Source: Eonycteris spelaea
Lineage: Eukaryota > Chordata > Mammalia > Chiroptera > Pteropodidae
Reading direction: 5' to 3'
Assembly (NCBI GenBank): GCA_003508835.1
Contig: PUFA01000313.1
Span: 372,001 to 436,000, forward strand
DNA length: 64,000 nt
Shown here: in pieces, positions 1 to 11,204 of the stretch
Position numbering within the stretch: the stretch's first letter is position 1
Layout: every line of letters begins with the position of its first letter
Made by a program: the position numbers and the translations under genes
The notes under the pieces: model-generated
Database searches by the model: none
What the model saw: the letters and a program-made list of their open reading frames with translations, nothing else
What the model was told of the DNA's origin: nothing

Positions 1-640
1 ACCTCCAAAGGCAAATTTAAAACCAATACTATTAGAGGTCATTGCTAAGTAATGAGGTCTTGCTAATGATCTCATTCATCGACCTTGAGTTGTAGTCAAA
101 TTTTTAAAAATGTACATTTCAAAAATTTATAATTTCTAGTTCTCATTATCTCACTAGTGTTGCTAAAATATTTAGATAATAGAAGGTTGATTGCAAGTGG
201 ATTATTCTGATATCCAGTGTTATAAAAGGATTAGCAGTTTTCAGAGGAACACACTTTTTGGTTTGTCCTTATAACATGACTCTTCCATTATATATCAACC
301 TTACCAAAAGAAAAAAAGATAAGATATCATTGCACATTTGAACATCTGGCCATTTCTTTTATTTTAAGTAATGTATTCTGAAGACTCAGCTTTGTATTTG
401 TCCAATTTCACTTGTTTAAAAGAATTTAGAAATGGGCAAGCTAGGCGTTGTATTTATTAAAATGCTGCAGTCGAAATAAACACGTGCACAAAAGCTGCAA
501 GCCTGAGTTTGGTTTTGAATAAGGATATTTATGAAACATTCTAAACTTTCTGTCCCTTGTAATTCCCTTTTGCTTTAAAACCAAACAAATAACAGCCATC
601 GATAATTTATAATAAAATATTAACAGTAATTATGGGATCT
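1..640. other. Unannotated AT-rich DNA
   Basis: I recognise no repeat family, coding frame or RNA gene in this stretch. Short A/T runs are present and nothing else stands out. Confidence 0.5.
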
Positions 641-845
641 GATATTTATTGGGTACCTGCTATTCAAGGTTCTGTGGAAATCATTTGTGTTGATTTTTAA
701 ACATCACAACATGACTGTAAGACACTTAGCAGTAACATCACTCCTGTTTTATTATAGTTGTTAAAACTTAGGTTTTAAGTTTGTGAAGTAACTTGCCCAA
801 GGACATACAGGTAATAGTTAAGTCAGAATTCAAACTTAGTTTGCT
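640..845 (-). repeat. MIR SINE fragment
   Basis: The stretch ending in gtaacttgcccaaggacata followed by a gtcagaattcaaac-like end matches the antisense of the MIR core, which reads taagtaacttgcccaaggtc. It is heavily diverged, as expected for this pre-eutherian tRNA-derived SINE. Boundaries are approximate. Confidence 0.7.
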
Positions 846-964
846 TTGATTTGAAACCACTGAGAGAATACAAATAATGACCTTTGTTCTAAAGTGTCTT
901 ATGTTCTAGTTTTTCTACCTATGTCTCCTGTCCAAAAAATGTTTTAAGAGATCACTGTATGAAA

Positions 965-1190
965 TGTTATTGATACTGATAATGATGAAGAATATCTAAG
1001 TGCTTACCATGTACTACACACTCTTCTGATCAGTTCATTGGTGTTAACTTATTCAACCCTCTCAATGGATTTTGCAGTGGGGAAACTGAGTCACAGAAAG
1101 AGTAAGTAGATTTCTCGAGGTCATACATCTACACTCTGGTATAGCTATGATCCATACTCAGGTCTATATGATTTGGTGGTAGGTTACCCT
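965..1190 (-). repeat. MIR SINE fragment
   Basis: Antisense MIR landmarks occur in order: a gtgcttaccatgtac-like start, gtggggaaactgagtcacag, a cgaggtcatacatctac-like segment and a final ccatactcaggtctat. Confidence 0.8.
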
Positions 1191-1384
1191 ATACGTGAAT
1201 ATAGAATTATGAAACATTCATTGGGGATTAGTTAAGATTGTCATAGGACTTGGTTTACCCAGGAAAGTTATAGTTTTTATCTGTTGTCTCAAGTGATTAA
1301 TATTTGTTTACCTTTTCTCCTCTCAAGTTTGTACCAGTTTGGACAATAAATTATATGGCCAACCTAGGATGATGAGAAGACCAA

Positions 1385-1500
1385 GTTTGTAGTTGTGGAT
1401 ATGCCCAAAGGACAAGTGACTTAGGACAAGCCACTTTCTGGGTCTCAGATTTCTCATGTGTAAAATGAAGTTTTATGATACAATGAAGATTACCAAGTTA
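1385..1500 (+). repeat. MIR SINE fragment
   Basis: Sense MIR core: aagtgacttaggacaagcca and then gggtctcagatttctcatgt, followed by tgtaaaatgaa. This is the opposite orientation to the two MIR fragments upstream, so it is a separate insertion. Confidence 0.7.
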
Positions 1501-2370
1501 TTTTTCAGCTTTATAAGGGCTAATACTTGATCCAGTGTGCTGATATTTTATGAATTTGACAGTAATCCATAGGTTTTATACTTTATTCTACATCAAAATC
1601 ACTTGAGATTATATCATCATGTAGGTATGTAGATTCTTGAGGCCCATCTCTAGAGATAGTGTTTCCGTAAGTATGGGTGAATCCAGCATTCTACATTTTA
1701 ACAATCGCTTTAAATAACTATAATGCTAATAGTGCTTAAATCATGTATACTGCCCTAGACCATAACCTCTTATTCAACATTGTAGACGCAGAATCTGTGC
1801 TTTCTTATTTGCTGAGTGAATAAATGAGTGAATGAGGGTTAATAGTTACTACATAGTAACAAACCAAAACAACACTGGCTTAAAGTTGATTTTGAAATAT
1901 ATCGTATGTCATATAAAATAGATTTATGGCTTTGTATAACAATGGATATTGTTGATATGAACAAGAAGATAAATGTCTGTACAATCTAATTTCTCCAATA
2001 AGAAGGCATTTAATAACAAGGATTGCTGGGATCCATGAAATCATTTTAGAAAAAAAAACTAAACAGATTTTTAAGCCTTTAGAGCATGGGGTGCAGGATT
2101 ATGAGGAGATAGAGGGAGGAAGTACTTTCAGTTCTCACCACTGCAGTGTCAGGACTTTCCCTGAGTTTGGAGGCAAGAAAATCTGCTCTGTGTGTTTATG
2201 ACCAAGGGCTGTACAATGCAGCTGTGGGAATGCAGGGTTTGCAAATTTTAGCCATAAGGAATGTTCTTCGCAGCATAACAGCGTTAGTGTGAGTCAGTTG
2301 GAGTAATTATAAATATTAAATTCTGTTCCAAGTAAAAGTATCGAACAGTAGGACATCAGTGGAGACCAGC
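1500..2370. other. Unannotated DNA
   Basis: No clear repeat or gene. A short gagtgaataaatgagtgaat motif near 1815 resembles the terminal repeat of L2 or MIR3 but is too short to assign. Confidence 0.45.
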
Positions 2371-2374
2371 AGGG

Positions 2375-2560
2375 GGGTTGCACTTGGGAACGTCTACATC
2401 CAAATCTCAGTTTTGCCAAATGTGAGCTGTATAAGTAGATACTTCATTGTTTGGAACTTCTAGCTCATCTGTCAAATGAGCATATGAATATCTCTCTTAC
2501 AGAAATATTAAGACAAATTGATATTAAATGAGATAATATATACACCAGTATCTTCTATGT
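2375..2560 (+). repeat. MIR SINE fragment, diverged
   Basis: The order of motifs fits sense MIR: a tagctcatctgtcaaatgag segment, then ttaaatgagataatatatac, which is the region normally reading attaaatgagataatgcatg. Confidence 0.65.
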
Positions 2561-2564
2561 AGTA

Positions 2565-2745
2565 ATATTAGAAGTAAGAATTTATGAAACATTTCCTACA
2601 TCTCAGTATATATGTAACATATATACTATCTAAATTAAACCTCACAATGGTTCTACAAGGTAGGTATTATTTTTATAATCCCCATTTTGTGAAATTAAGG
2701 TTTGTATGTACAGAAAGGGTAAAGTCAAATAGCTTACCTATTTGT
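2565..2745 (-). repeat. MIR SINE fragment
   Basis: Antisense MIR signature: cctcacaatggttctacaag, gtaggtattatttttataat, then ccccattttgtgaaattaag. It abuts the sense MIR at 2375-2560, making a head-to-head pair of independent fragments. Confidence 0.75.
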
Positions 2746-2813
2746 TTTTTAAAGTTACCGAAGCATAATTAATATAACTACAGTAATTTATAGTATACAC
2801 TTTGAGTGATGAG

Positions 2814-2814
<1 letters not shown>

Positions 2815-2857
<43 letters not shown>

Positions 2858-2863
2858 ACACAC
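2815..2863. repeat. (CA)n microsatellite
   Basis: A dinucleotide run of about 24 CA units with a single G interruption near 2853. It is long enough to be length-polymorphic. Confidence 0.97.
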
Positions 2864-2864
2864 C

Positions 2865-3060
2865 CTTGAAATCATCATCATAGTCAAGATAACCAATATT
2901 TGCATTCTCCTGAGTTTTCTCAAGTCTGGTTGTATTCCAGCCTACACCTATTCCTATCCCTAGGCAAAAACTGATTTTCTATCTGTCACTCTAGATTACT
3001 TGCATTTTCTAGAAATTTATACAAATTGAATCACTCACTTTTGTAGTTGTTTAAGTGAGA
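2865..3060 (-). mobile_element. Old L1 3' fragment (L1M-like)
   Basis: The sequence cattttctagaaatttatac followed by aaattgaatcactcac matches the antisense 3' end of old mammalian L1s, where the motif is ttttctagaaatttcatata plus aatggaatcat. It is a truncated relic with no coding content. Confidence 0.55.
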
Positions 3061-3980
3061 GTAAGTTAAGGCTGGTCCTCACTACTCCATTATGGCCAAA
3101 GCAGAATTCCTATTTCTTAAATTTTTTTTTGCCCCTGTCTTAAATTTCTCATTTAATTAAAATAACATAGCAACAAATCAAACAGTGCAAAGGACATGGA
3201 AAACCTTTCCTCATCCCTCAGTTCTAGTTCCTAAAAATGACATTAATTTTTTTTTTAAATTCTTGGACACTAACTGGGTGTCTTACAATTTATTTTATTT
3301 TTTTAAGTTTATTGGGGTAACATACATTTTAATTTTAAAAAAATATTTTTAAATGTTTGAAGAGATCAAAAAACATTATGAAGCAGAATACTTACTCATT
3401 TACCTTCTCTTTTGCATTTCCCATATTCTCATGATGTGTCTATGTAATCCATGTAATCCATGTTTTTAATCAAATATTATGCATTTATAGACAATTACAA
3501 TATTACGTTTTTACTTAAAAATATACGTCGTATTGCATCATCAAACTTGCTAAAAACTAGTTATTCTAACCACTAAAAAGGAATAATTACATGTGCTAAT
3601 TATTGCTCAATGGCAATCATATTAAAATATATAAATGTATCTAACTTATATGCCTTAAATTTACACAATTTTATGTCAAATACATTTCAATAAAAAGGTA
3701 GAAAATAAATTCGCACATATATACATATATTTTTATGTATTTATATGTATTTATATAACTATATTAGAGACATTAACATTTTAAACTGCTATGTAATATT
3801 AAACTGTAAGAGTATGCCAGTTTATCTAATATCTTACTGAAAGGTATCTGTATTATTTTAAATAATCTTCTTTAAAGCATAAAACCTACCTGAATCGTAT
3901 GAGTTCTGTCATTTATTTATCTCTCTGAAAACATGCCTTTGTGACCCATCAGTTTATCAAAGAGCCAGCACACTGCAAAC
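3060..3980. other. AT-rich DNA with a possible L1 3' scrap
   Basis: Mostly unassigned AT-rich sequence. A short segment at about 3297-3345 contains ttaagtttattggggtaaca, the antisense 3' terminus of bat-type L1, and is probably a very short 5'-truncated insertion. No gene is visible. Confidence 0.4.
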
Positions 3981-4672
3981 AAAATATAGAATATGTGAAG
4001 TAGTACGTCACCGTTGTTTAATTGTCCTTTCCATGTCTGCGAGTTGTATGAATTCCATGCCCACATCCTTTACTCATTTGCCTATTGGGTTGATTGTCTT
4101 TTTCTATGTGACTTGTAGAAAATTTTCCTAAAATTTTGAGTCCTTAATTTCCTAGGTTACATGAATATTATATCCAATACTGTTGCTTTTATTTTAACTT
4201 TATTATGGTGTTGGTTTTCATATATAAAGATGGTTATATCAGGCTTACATTTCATCAGTGCATTTTATGCTTTTTGCATTCTACTTAAGAATTCCATTCC
4301 TGTTGAAAAACTCTGTATTTTTTCCATTATTTTAAAGCTTTTTTTTTTAACACATCTTGGATCCATTTGGATTTGACTTCTGATTTATGGAAAGCTAATT
4401 GTTGCAATAGCATTAGTTAAATAATACATTGTGATTCCACTGGTTTGTAATAAAAGAAATAATAAAATCAGTAGTCATAATAGATAAGATATTGGTAACA
4501 TTTAAGCCCTTGATATATATCAGGCACTGTTCTAACTGTTTTACGTATATATTAGCAATGAATCGAGAAACAGACGCTACCATTATCATTGCGTAGTTAA
4601 GTAAACTACAGCACAGAAGATAAACTGAGTAGCACAAAACTATATAGTTTAGTACATGGCACTGCTGAGACT

Positions 4673-4688
4673 GAAAACAAAGCAGTTT
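4673..4688. repeat. Target-site duplication, left copy
   Basis: The 16-bp sequence gaaaacaaagcagttt recurs exactly at 5539-5554, immediately after the A-rich 3' end of the intervening L1. This is the expected signature of target-primed reverse transcription. Confidence 0.92.
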
Positions 4689-5538
4689 TTCCAATTCCTC
4701 TTCAGCACTTGTTCTCTCTTTATTTTTGGTGATAGCCACTCTAATGGGCGTAACATGATGCCTCATCGTGGTTTTGATTTGCATTTCTCCGCACAATTAG
4801 TGAAGTTGAGTCTCCTTTCATGTACTTGCTGGCCATTTGTATATCTTCTTTGGAAAAATGTCTATTTAGATCTTTTGTCCATTTTAAAATTGGATTATTT
4901 GGGGTTTTTTTTTTTTTGCTATTGTGTTATATGAGTTCTTTATGTTTTAGATAGTAATACCTTGTCAGATATATAATTTGCAAATATATTCCCCTTTACA
5001 TAGGTTTTTTAAATTTTGTTTCTTTTGCTGTAAAGAAGCTTTTTAATTTGATGTAGTCCCACTTGTTTATTTTTTCTTTTGTTGCTTATGCTTTTGAAGG
5101 CATATCCAAAAAGTCATTGGAAAGACCAGGTCTTCTCTCAAGAAGTTTTTTTCCCTGTTTTCTTCTATGACTTATATGATTTCAGGTCTTACATTTAAGT
5201 CTTTAATCCATTTCAAGTTAGTTTGTGTGCGTGGTGTAAGATAGGGGTCAAGTTCTATTCTTTTGCATATCCAATTTTGTGAATATCCAATTTTGCCAGC
5301 ATCATTTATTGAAGAGACTATCTTTTCCCCATTGAGTGCTTTTTGCTCCCTTGCCAAATACTAATTGGCCATGTATGTGAGGGTTTATTTCTGGGCTCTT
5401 GTTTTGTTCCATTAGATTATGTGTTTTGCAATATATAAGTGTATTAAATCATCTCAAATCATTACGTTGTACGCCTTAAACTTACACAATGTTATATGTC
5501 AATTATCTCTGAATAATACTGGGAAAAATTTTTTAAAA
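4689..5538 (+). mobile_element. Twin-primed (5'-inverted) L1
   Basis: The right part, about 5415-5538, is the sense L1 3' end (ttgtacgccttaaacttaca, then an A-rich tail). The left part, about 4690-5410, is L1 ORF2 C-terminal sequence in antisense orientation (ttttgatttgcatttctccg; ttgtgtgcgtggtgtaagat). A sense 3' piece joined to an inverted 5' piece within one perfect 16-bp target-site duplication is the classic twin-priming structure. It carries no intact reading frame. Confidence 0.9.
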
Positions 5539-5554
5539 GAAAACAAAGCAGTTT
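5539..5554. repeat. Target-site duplication, right copy
   Basis: Exact 16-bp match to 4673-4688, directly abutting the A-rich tail of the twin-primed L1. Confidence 0.92.
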
Positions 5555-7681
5555 CATCATGGCATTCTTATGTTTAGCCTCTATGCCATACATGTTTTCT
5601 ATTAAAACCTTATATATGATTAGGTCTATTTCTAGATTATCTTTTCTGTTTCTGCTGATCATTTTATTTGTCTATGTGCCAGTACTATTGTGTTTTGATT
5701 ATTATAATTGTAAGGTATGTACAGACTGGTTCCTGATAAGAATAGTCTCTTCAATTTATTTTTTTAATAATCATCTCAGCTGAACTTTAGAACTAGTTTG
5801 TAGAATCATAAATTTGCTTTTGGGATATTGATTGGCTTTGCATTAAATCTGTTTATTCAGAGAGAATAGGTATTGTTATGATTATCACACCCTTCTGTCC
5901 ATCTATTCTTATATATCTTTTCATGTATTTAGTTATTTTATATTATTGAAATAACTTGCATTAACTTTAATATAATCTGCATATAGATGTTTACAGAAAA
6001 CCTGTGTCCAAATTAACATTTAATTATAAAGTAAAACTCTATGTAACAGCCATTCTGATCAAGAAAATGGAACATTACTAGTGTACCAGAACACTCTATA
6101 TATTTCCCTCTTTAATCATGATCCTAACCCTCAGCCCTAGAAATAACTATGATCCTGACTTTTGTGATGATCATTTTCCTGCTTATCTGGACATTTTTTT
6201 CATATATCTCTAGAATATAATATAGTTTTGACTGGTTTTGCATTTTTATAAATGGAATCATAATTTTATTGGTTAAGTCTTTCATTCAGTTTGTTTTTGT
6301 GAAATTAAAAGGCGTTAATCCTTATAGCTGTAGTTCACTCAGTTTTGTATCTATACAATATTTTCAGCACAGATATGTCATAGTTTATCTATATTATGGT
6401 TATTTGGTTTGTTTCCAAACTGAGGTTAATATAAACAGTGCTGCTATAATCATAGCTGTATGTATATTCATTTTAGTGCACATGTGTATGAGTTTTTCAA
6501 GAGTTTATTTGGATGTTTTGTATTTTCTGCATTTAGAATTAGATTTTTAAGTTGTAAATACGCTAAAATTTGTTGCAGTCTTAATTGCGATTGCATTAAA
6601 TGTTTATGTCACCTAAGAGATAATTTTAGTAAAATTGAGTCTTCTAATCAAGGAGTATATTGTAACTCTCCTTTATTTAGGTCTTCTTTAATATATCTCA
6701 ATAAAACTTATGATTTTTCCCTAGTGTTTTGCACATATTTTGCTAGATTTACTCCTACACACTTCATGTTTTGATGCTTTTTAAAAGCGATCTTTTACGA
6801 ATTGTTTTTCTAACTGTTTTTGGTTGGTATGCAAAAATAAATTTGTTTTCTAAATTGACATATCTACTAAACTTGATGTGTGTACTTTTTAAATATACTA
6901 ATATAAATGTAGATACTTTTTGAATTTCCTGTGTAGATAATAATAGCCTTTGTAAATAATAAAATTTTTGAATTTTAAATTTCTAATTCTTAGTTTTTTC
7001 CTGGTTTTAATTGTGTTGGTTAAGAACTCTAAGACAATGGAGAATAGAAATAATTATGGTGGACATTTTTGTCTTCCTAATTTCCAAGGGGAAGCTTTCA
7101 ACAATTTACCATTGAATATGATATTTGCTTTGTTATAGATACCCTTTGTTATATTTTGGCAGTTCTCTTTCTTTCTATATTAAAAGTTTTGTTTTTGCTT
7201 TAACTATAAATGTGCTAAAATTGTCATTTGTTAAATATGTTTGAGATAATATTATTTTTAGTTATCTTTCTGTTTTAATTTATTTAGTATGGTGAATGAA
7301 ATTTATTACTTAATTTTAAACCAGATGTGCATTCCTGAAATTAACTCAACTAGGTCATGACATACTTTATATATGCTGTAATTGGTTTGCTCTTTTAAGA
7401 ATTTTAGATCAATGTTTATGAGTATGATTGGCTATACTTTTCCTTACTTAAGATGTCATCTTCAGATTTTGGTTCCAAGGTTTTCTTATGCACATAAGAT
7501 GAGATAAGGAAAGTATCATTTCATTTTGTGCTTCTCAATTGTCTTGCACATTATGTTTTTTCTTTTCCTCTCTTTACCAAAATTGACACATGAAGAAATA
7601 GACAAATAAAACATTTACTGTAGAGAATGTCTGGTCTAGAAGGCATAATTGCATAATTCTATCAAATATATAAAAGAAATA

Positions 7682-8026
7682 CAGTTGACCTTTGAATAAT
7701 GTGGGGGTTATGGGTACTGACCTCCAGACATTTGAAAAACTGCATGTAACTTTTGACTCCCCCAAAACTCAACTAGCTTTGGTATCTGCAGGGGATTAGT
7801 TCCAGGAACTCAGCAGATACCAAAATCCATGGATGCTCAAGTCCCCTATATAAAATGGCATAGATCAATCATACAGTTCCGTCCACATCTGCAGACTCCT
7901 ACAAGAGTATAAGTATTTATAGAAAAGAGTATAAGTGGATCAAAAAGAGTATAAGTATTTATAGAAAAAAATCCATGGAAAAGTGGACTCATGTAGTTCA
8001 AACCCATGTTGTTCAGGGGTCAATTG
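7682..8026 (+). mobile_element. Tigger-like non-autonomous DNA transposon
   Basis: The ends are inverted: cagttgacctttgaataatg at the left and gttgttcaggggtcaattg at the right, flanked by TA on both sides (7680-7681 and 8027-8028), the target duplication of Tc1/mariner and pogo elements. The interior motifs ttttgactcccccaaaactc and gttcaaacccatgttgttca are typical of Tigger-derived elements of mammals. It is about 345 bp, far too short to encode transposase. A 42-bp direct duplication lies inside at 7903-7968. Confidence 0.85.
7903..7968. repeat. 42-bp offset direct duplication
   Basis: The unit aagagtataagtattt with its following tatagaaaa begins at 7903 and again at 7945, with a partial third copy (aagagtataagtgg) between them. 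It lies inside the Tigger-like element and is private to this copy as far as I can see. Confidence 0.85.
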
Positions 8027-8760
8027 TATAACCATTTTTACACAAATCTTTTTTATAAATTATTGATGAGAACACTTTCTAATTTATTATAATTAGGCCA
8101 GTGTCCCAATACCAAAACTTGAAAAGGATATTATAAGAATAGAAAATCACACACTCATTCTTTGTGAATATAGATCTGAAAACTTAACAAAATATTAGGA
8201 AATCAAATGTAGTAATATAAACAAGATACAGTACATCACAACCAAGTGTGATTTATGACAGGGATATAATTTTAGTTTAATATGTGAGACTCAATCAGTG
8301 TAATTCATCACATTAATAAAATAACTTGAGAAATAATATGGACATATAAATAGATGTAAAAACTTGTCAATGGCATCTAAAACCCTTTTATGAAAAAACA
8401 ATAAGTATATGAATAGAAGGAAGTTTTCTCAACTTGATAAAGGACATCTATAGGAATCTTAAAGTAAACACCATACTTAACAAGCAATCTTACAACTTCT
8501 ATTCTACATTGTAGTGGAGTGCATAAACAATAAGGAAATAATAAAATGAGAGGCAGAACTATTGGGCGAAAAATGTAAACTTCTCTTTATTCATAGACAA
8601 TATGATTGTGTATATTGAAAATTCAAAGTGTTGGACTTAACATATTCCACAAGATTTCAGAGTACAAAGTCCATATATAAAATAATTTAAAAACAATCAA
8701 TCAAATAATCAATCAATCATCTTTGTTTCTTTCTCTAACAGTTAACATTTGGAATTGATA

Positions 8761-9000
8761 CTTTAAAGCAGGTGTCCCCAACCCCTAGGCCACGGAATGG
8801 TACTGGTCCGTGGCCTGTTCGAAACTGAGCCGCACAGCAGGAGGTGAGCAGCAGGCAAGTGAGCAAAATTTCATCTATATTTGCAGCCGCTCTCCAGCGC
8901 TAGCATCACTGCCTCAGCTCCGCCTCAGATCATCAGGCATTAGATTCTCAAGGATCACTGGTCCCTGGTGCCAAAAAGGTTGGAGACCGCTGCCTTAAAG
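8761..9000 (+). mobile_element. Short hAT element, copy 1, with 8-bp TSD
   Basis: The element itself is 8769-8992 (224 bp). It begins with caggtgtccccaacccctag and ends with ccaaaaaggttggagaccgc plus tg, so the two ends are inverted repeats of cag(g/c)(a/g)gtccccaacc type. The flanks ctttaaag (8761-8768) and ccttaaag (8993-9000) form an 8-bp duplication with one mismatch, diagnostic of hAT transposons. The interior resembles human MER1-type non-autonomous Charlie elements (cacagcaggaggtgagcagc). It has no coding capacity. Confidence 0.93.
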
Positions 9001-9149
9001 TAATATTTATAATAGCTTCGAAACCCAAAATATGTAGGGATAAATCTGACAAAAATTATGTAAGGCCTCTATCCCAAAACATTGAACAGAAAAGTAAATA
9101 AAAATCTACATAAATACATATGCCATGTTCATGGATTAGAGACTGACTC

Positions 9150-9800
9150 CTTCTTTTAAATTAAATTTTTTTTTCAATTACAGTTGACATGCTATATTAG
9201 TTTCAGGTGTACAACATGGTGATTAGACACTTATATAACTTACAAAGTAATCACTCTGATTAGTACCCATCTGACATCGTACATATTTATGACAATACTA
9301 TTGACTATATTCCCTATGCTATATTTCACAACCCCTTCTATCAATTTAACTGTTTTTTTAACTATCAATTTGTATGTCTTAATCCCTTTACCTCTTCTGA
9401 TATCCCTCTAAAACCCCTCAAATCTAGCAACTATAAAAGTATTATGTGTATCTTCTAGTTTATTTGTTTTGTTTGTTAATTTATTTTGTTCTTTAGGTTC
9501 CACATATAAGTGAAATATGGCACTTATCAATCCCTTACTCCACTCAACACAATACCCTTTAGGTCTATCCAGGTTGTTGCAGATGGCAAAATTTAATTGT
9601 TTTTTATGGCTGAGTAATGCTCCATTGTATATACACACTACTTCTTTATCCATTCATCCATCTATTGATGGACACTTCGGTTGCTTCCATATCTTGGTTA
9701 TTTAAAATAGTGCTGCAATAAACATAGATGCATATGTCTTTTCAAATTAGAGTATTGGATTTCTTCGGATCAATACCCAGAAATGGAATTACTGGGTCTT
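9150..9800 (-). mobile_element. 5'-truncated L1 nested in an older L1
   Basis: Antisense L1 3' end: a T-rich start (aaatttttttttcaattaca), then tagtttcaggtgtacaacat, gctgagtaatgctccattgt, and ending near ggaattactgggtctttatt. The flanks gagactgactcctt and gagattaattactt are a possible 14-bp target duplication with four mismatches. The flanking sense L1 is continuous across it. Confidence 0.85.
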
Positions 9801-9999
9801 TATTTGAGAGATTAATTACTTGTAATTTATCAATTCTCCCCAAATTAGCCAATAGACTCATTGTAATTACAGTCCAGACCTCAACATTTTTTGGTAGAAA
9901 TTGTTTAAGATTACACTAAACTTTATGTGTGAATGTAGAAAATCTAGGATAGTTAAATAACCTTGAAAAATTATGAATTTGGAGAATTTATACTAGATT

Positions 10000-10029
10000 T
10001 AATACTACTACTAAACTGTAGTAGTATTA
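10000..10029. repeat. Perfect 12-bp palindrome with 6-nt loop
   Basis: The sequence taatactactac is followed after taaact by its exact reverse complement gtagtagtatta. The right arm leads into an imperfect AGT/ATT trinucleotide run extending to about 10061. This may be a by-product of triplet expansion and carries no evident regulatory role. Confidence 0.85.
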
Positions 10030-10589
10030 GTATTATTAATAGTAGTAGTAATAGTAGTAAGGGGAAAATAGATTAGTGAAAAGGAAAGGAGAATCCAGGA
10101 ATAGAGTCTCACAGGCATAGTCAAATCTTTTCTGACAAAGGCACCAGTACTATTCAATAGGGAGAGGTAAGTATTTTTAAGTAATCGTATAGAAACCCCT
10201 GGAATTGGTAAGAAAAAAATATCACTCATATCTCATACTATACATACACATTAACGTGAAATCAATTGCAAACATAATAAAGATGAGAGATACATCATAA
10301 AGGTCCTAGAAGAAACTTTTAAGGGGAGTAGCTTTGCCACTTTGGACAGGAAAATATTTACTAGAATACAAAAAAAATAATCATAAAGGATAAAAAATGA
10401 TAAGCTGCACCTAACAAAATGTATAATTGATGTTAAACAAATGCAGCATTAAGAAATTTAAAAAGACAAATCAAAGACTGGAAAAGAAATCTCAAATATA
10501 TCCTACAAAATAAATCAAGGATATACAAAAATTCTTACAAATACATATCAAGAATATATTAAAACATATAATAACGATAAGAGAGGAGA

Positions 10590-10790
10590 GAAGATCTGAG
10601 TTGAAGTAAGAGATGCGAAGTGATGCAACAAAGAAGAAGTTGGAAAAGGCCAGGGAAGAGATTCTCTCCTGGAGCCTCCAGAAGTTCATCCCTGCCAACA
10701 GCTAGAGTTTAGCCTCTTAAAACTCATTTTAAACTTTTCACCTCTAGAACTGTAAGATAATAAATTTGTGTCATTCAAGACACTAAGTTT
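10590..10790 (+). mobile_element. LTR fragment, MaLR-like 3' end
   Basis: The series cctggagcctccagaagttc, cctctagaactgtaagataa and taaatttgtgtcattcaaga matches the 3' part of MaLR LTRs, where the usual motif is ctccagaactgtgagaaata. It is an endogenous-retrovirus LTR relic with no internal coding region. Confidence 0.6.
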
Positions 10791-10799
10791 GTGGTAATA

Positions 10800-11200
10800 C
10801 TTACTTGCCAGGGCTAGGTTTATCAAGCTTTATTTATTTTTGTGAAATCTCAAAACAGAAAAAGTATCTTCTTTTAGTCTTCATGTCTCTAAATATGAGT
10901 GAGATTGACCATGTTTTCATGTTTCAAATACTTATGCTTCCTGGGATTTAGTTTTCTATTTGCAATATGAATATAATGAAACTACTAATGAATTTTGTAA
11001 GAACAATTTTTATACAAAGGCACTTAATGTGTTTTATATGTATTGATTAATTGCTTAATTATTTAGCCATACATTTTTTTTCCTGCTAATAGTCTCTGAT
11101 GCTGGTCAGTTTTATAAGCTCTCAGCTCAGTAGAGACATAGCATATGTCATTTTGATACAATCTTTTTATTTTTTTTCCAGGAAGACTTAGTAATGCCAT
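10800..11200. other. Unannotated DNA
   Basis: No recognisable gene or repeat. Confidence 0.45.
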
Positions 11201-11204
11201 CAAT

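Larger units (their letters stand above)
4449..5596 (-). repeat. MIR split by a younger L1
   Basis: Antisense MIR begins around 4449 and runs to 4688 through tatcaggcactgttctaact. It then continues at 5555-5596 with cattcttatgtttagcctct, equivalent to the MIR tail catgctcttaaccactatgc. The two halves are separated by the L1 at 4689-5538 and share that element's target-site duplication. The MIR itself sits inside an old L1. Confidence 0.75.
4000..7480 (-). mobile_element. Old antisense L1 fragments, nested
   Basis: Antisense L1 ORF2 and 3' sequence of L1M type. The piece at about 4000-4448 stops at a segment like ccccactgatttgtaatgcc and resumes near 5597 in the same consensus order with tatttctagattatcttttc, so the intervening MIR and L1 are later insertions. 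A second old L1 3' end starts near 6040 (taaatggaatcataatttta), and ORF2 reverse-transcriptase-region sequence follows to about 7480. Every reading frame is interrupted. Confidence 0.8.
8040..10560 (+). mobile_element. Old sense-strand L1 (ORF2), multiply invaded
   Basis: Sense L1 ORF2 sequence can be followed from the reverse-transcriptase region onward. Around 8580 there is a decayed catalytic motif, reading roughly FIDN where active L1 has FADD. The element is interrupted by a hAT copy (8769-8992) and an antisense L1 (about 9150-9800), then resumes with tatcaattctccccaaatta. The terminal part at about 10210-10560 contains tcataaaggtcctagaagaa, matching the ORF2 C-terminal region. Frameshifts and stops are numerous. 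Confidence 0.8.

Noticed and set aside
4413..4796. 127-codon minus-strand frame
   Set aside because: It crosses the boundary from MIR into the twin-primed L1, so it cannot be an inherited gene.
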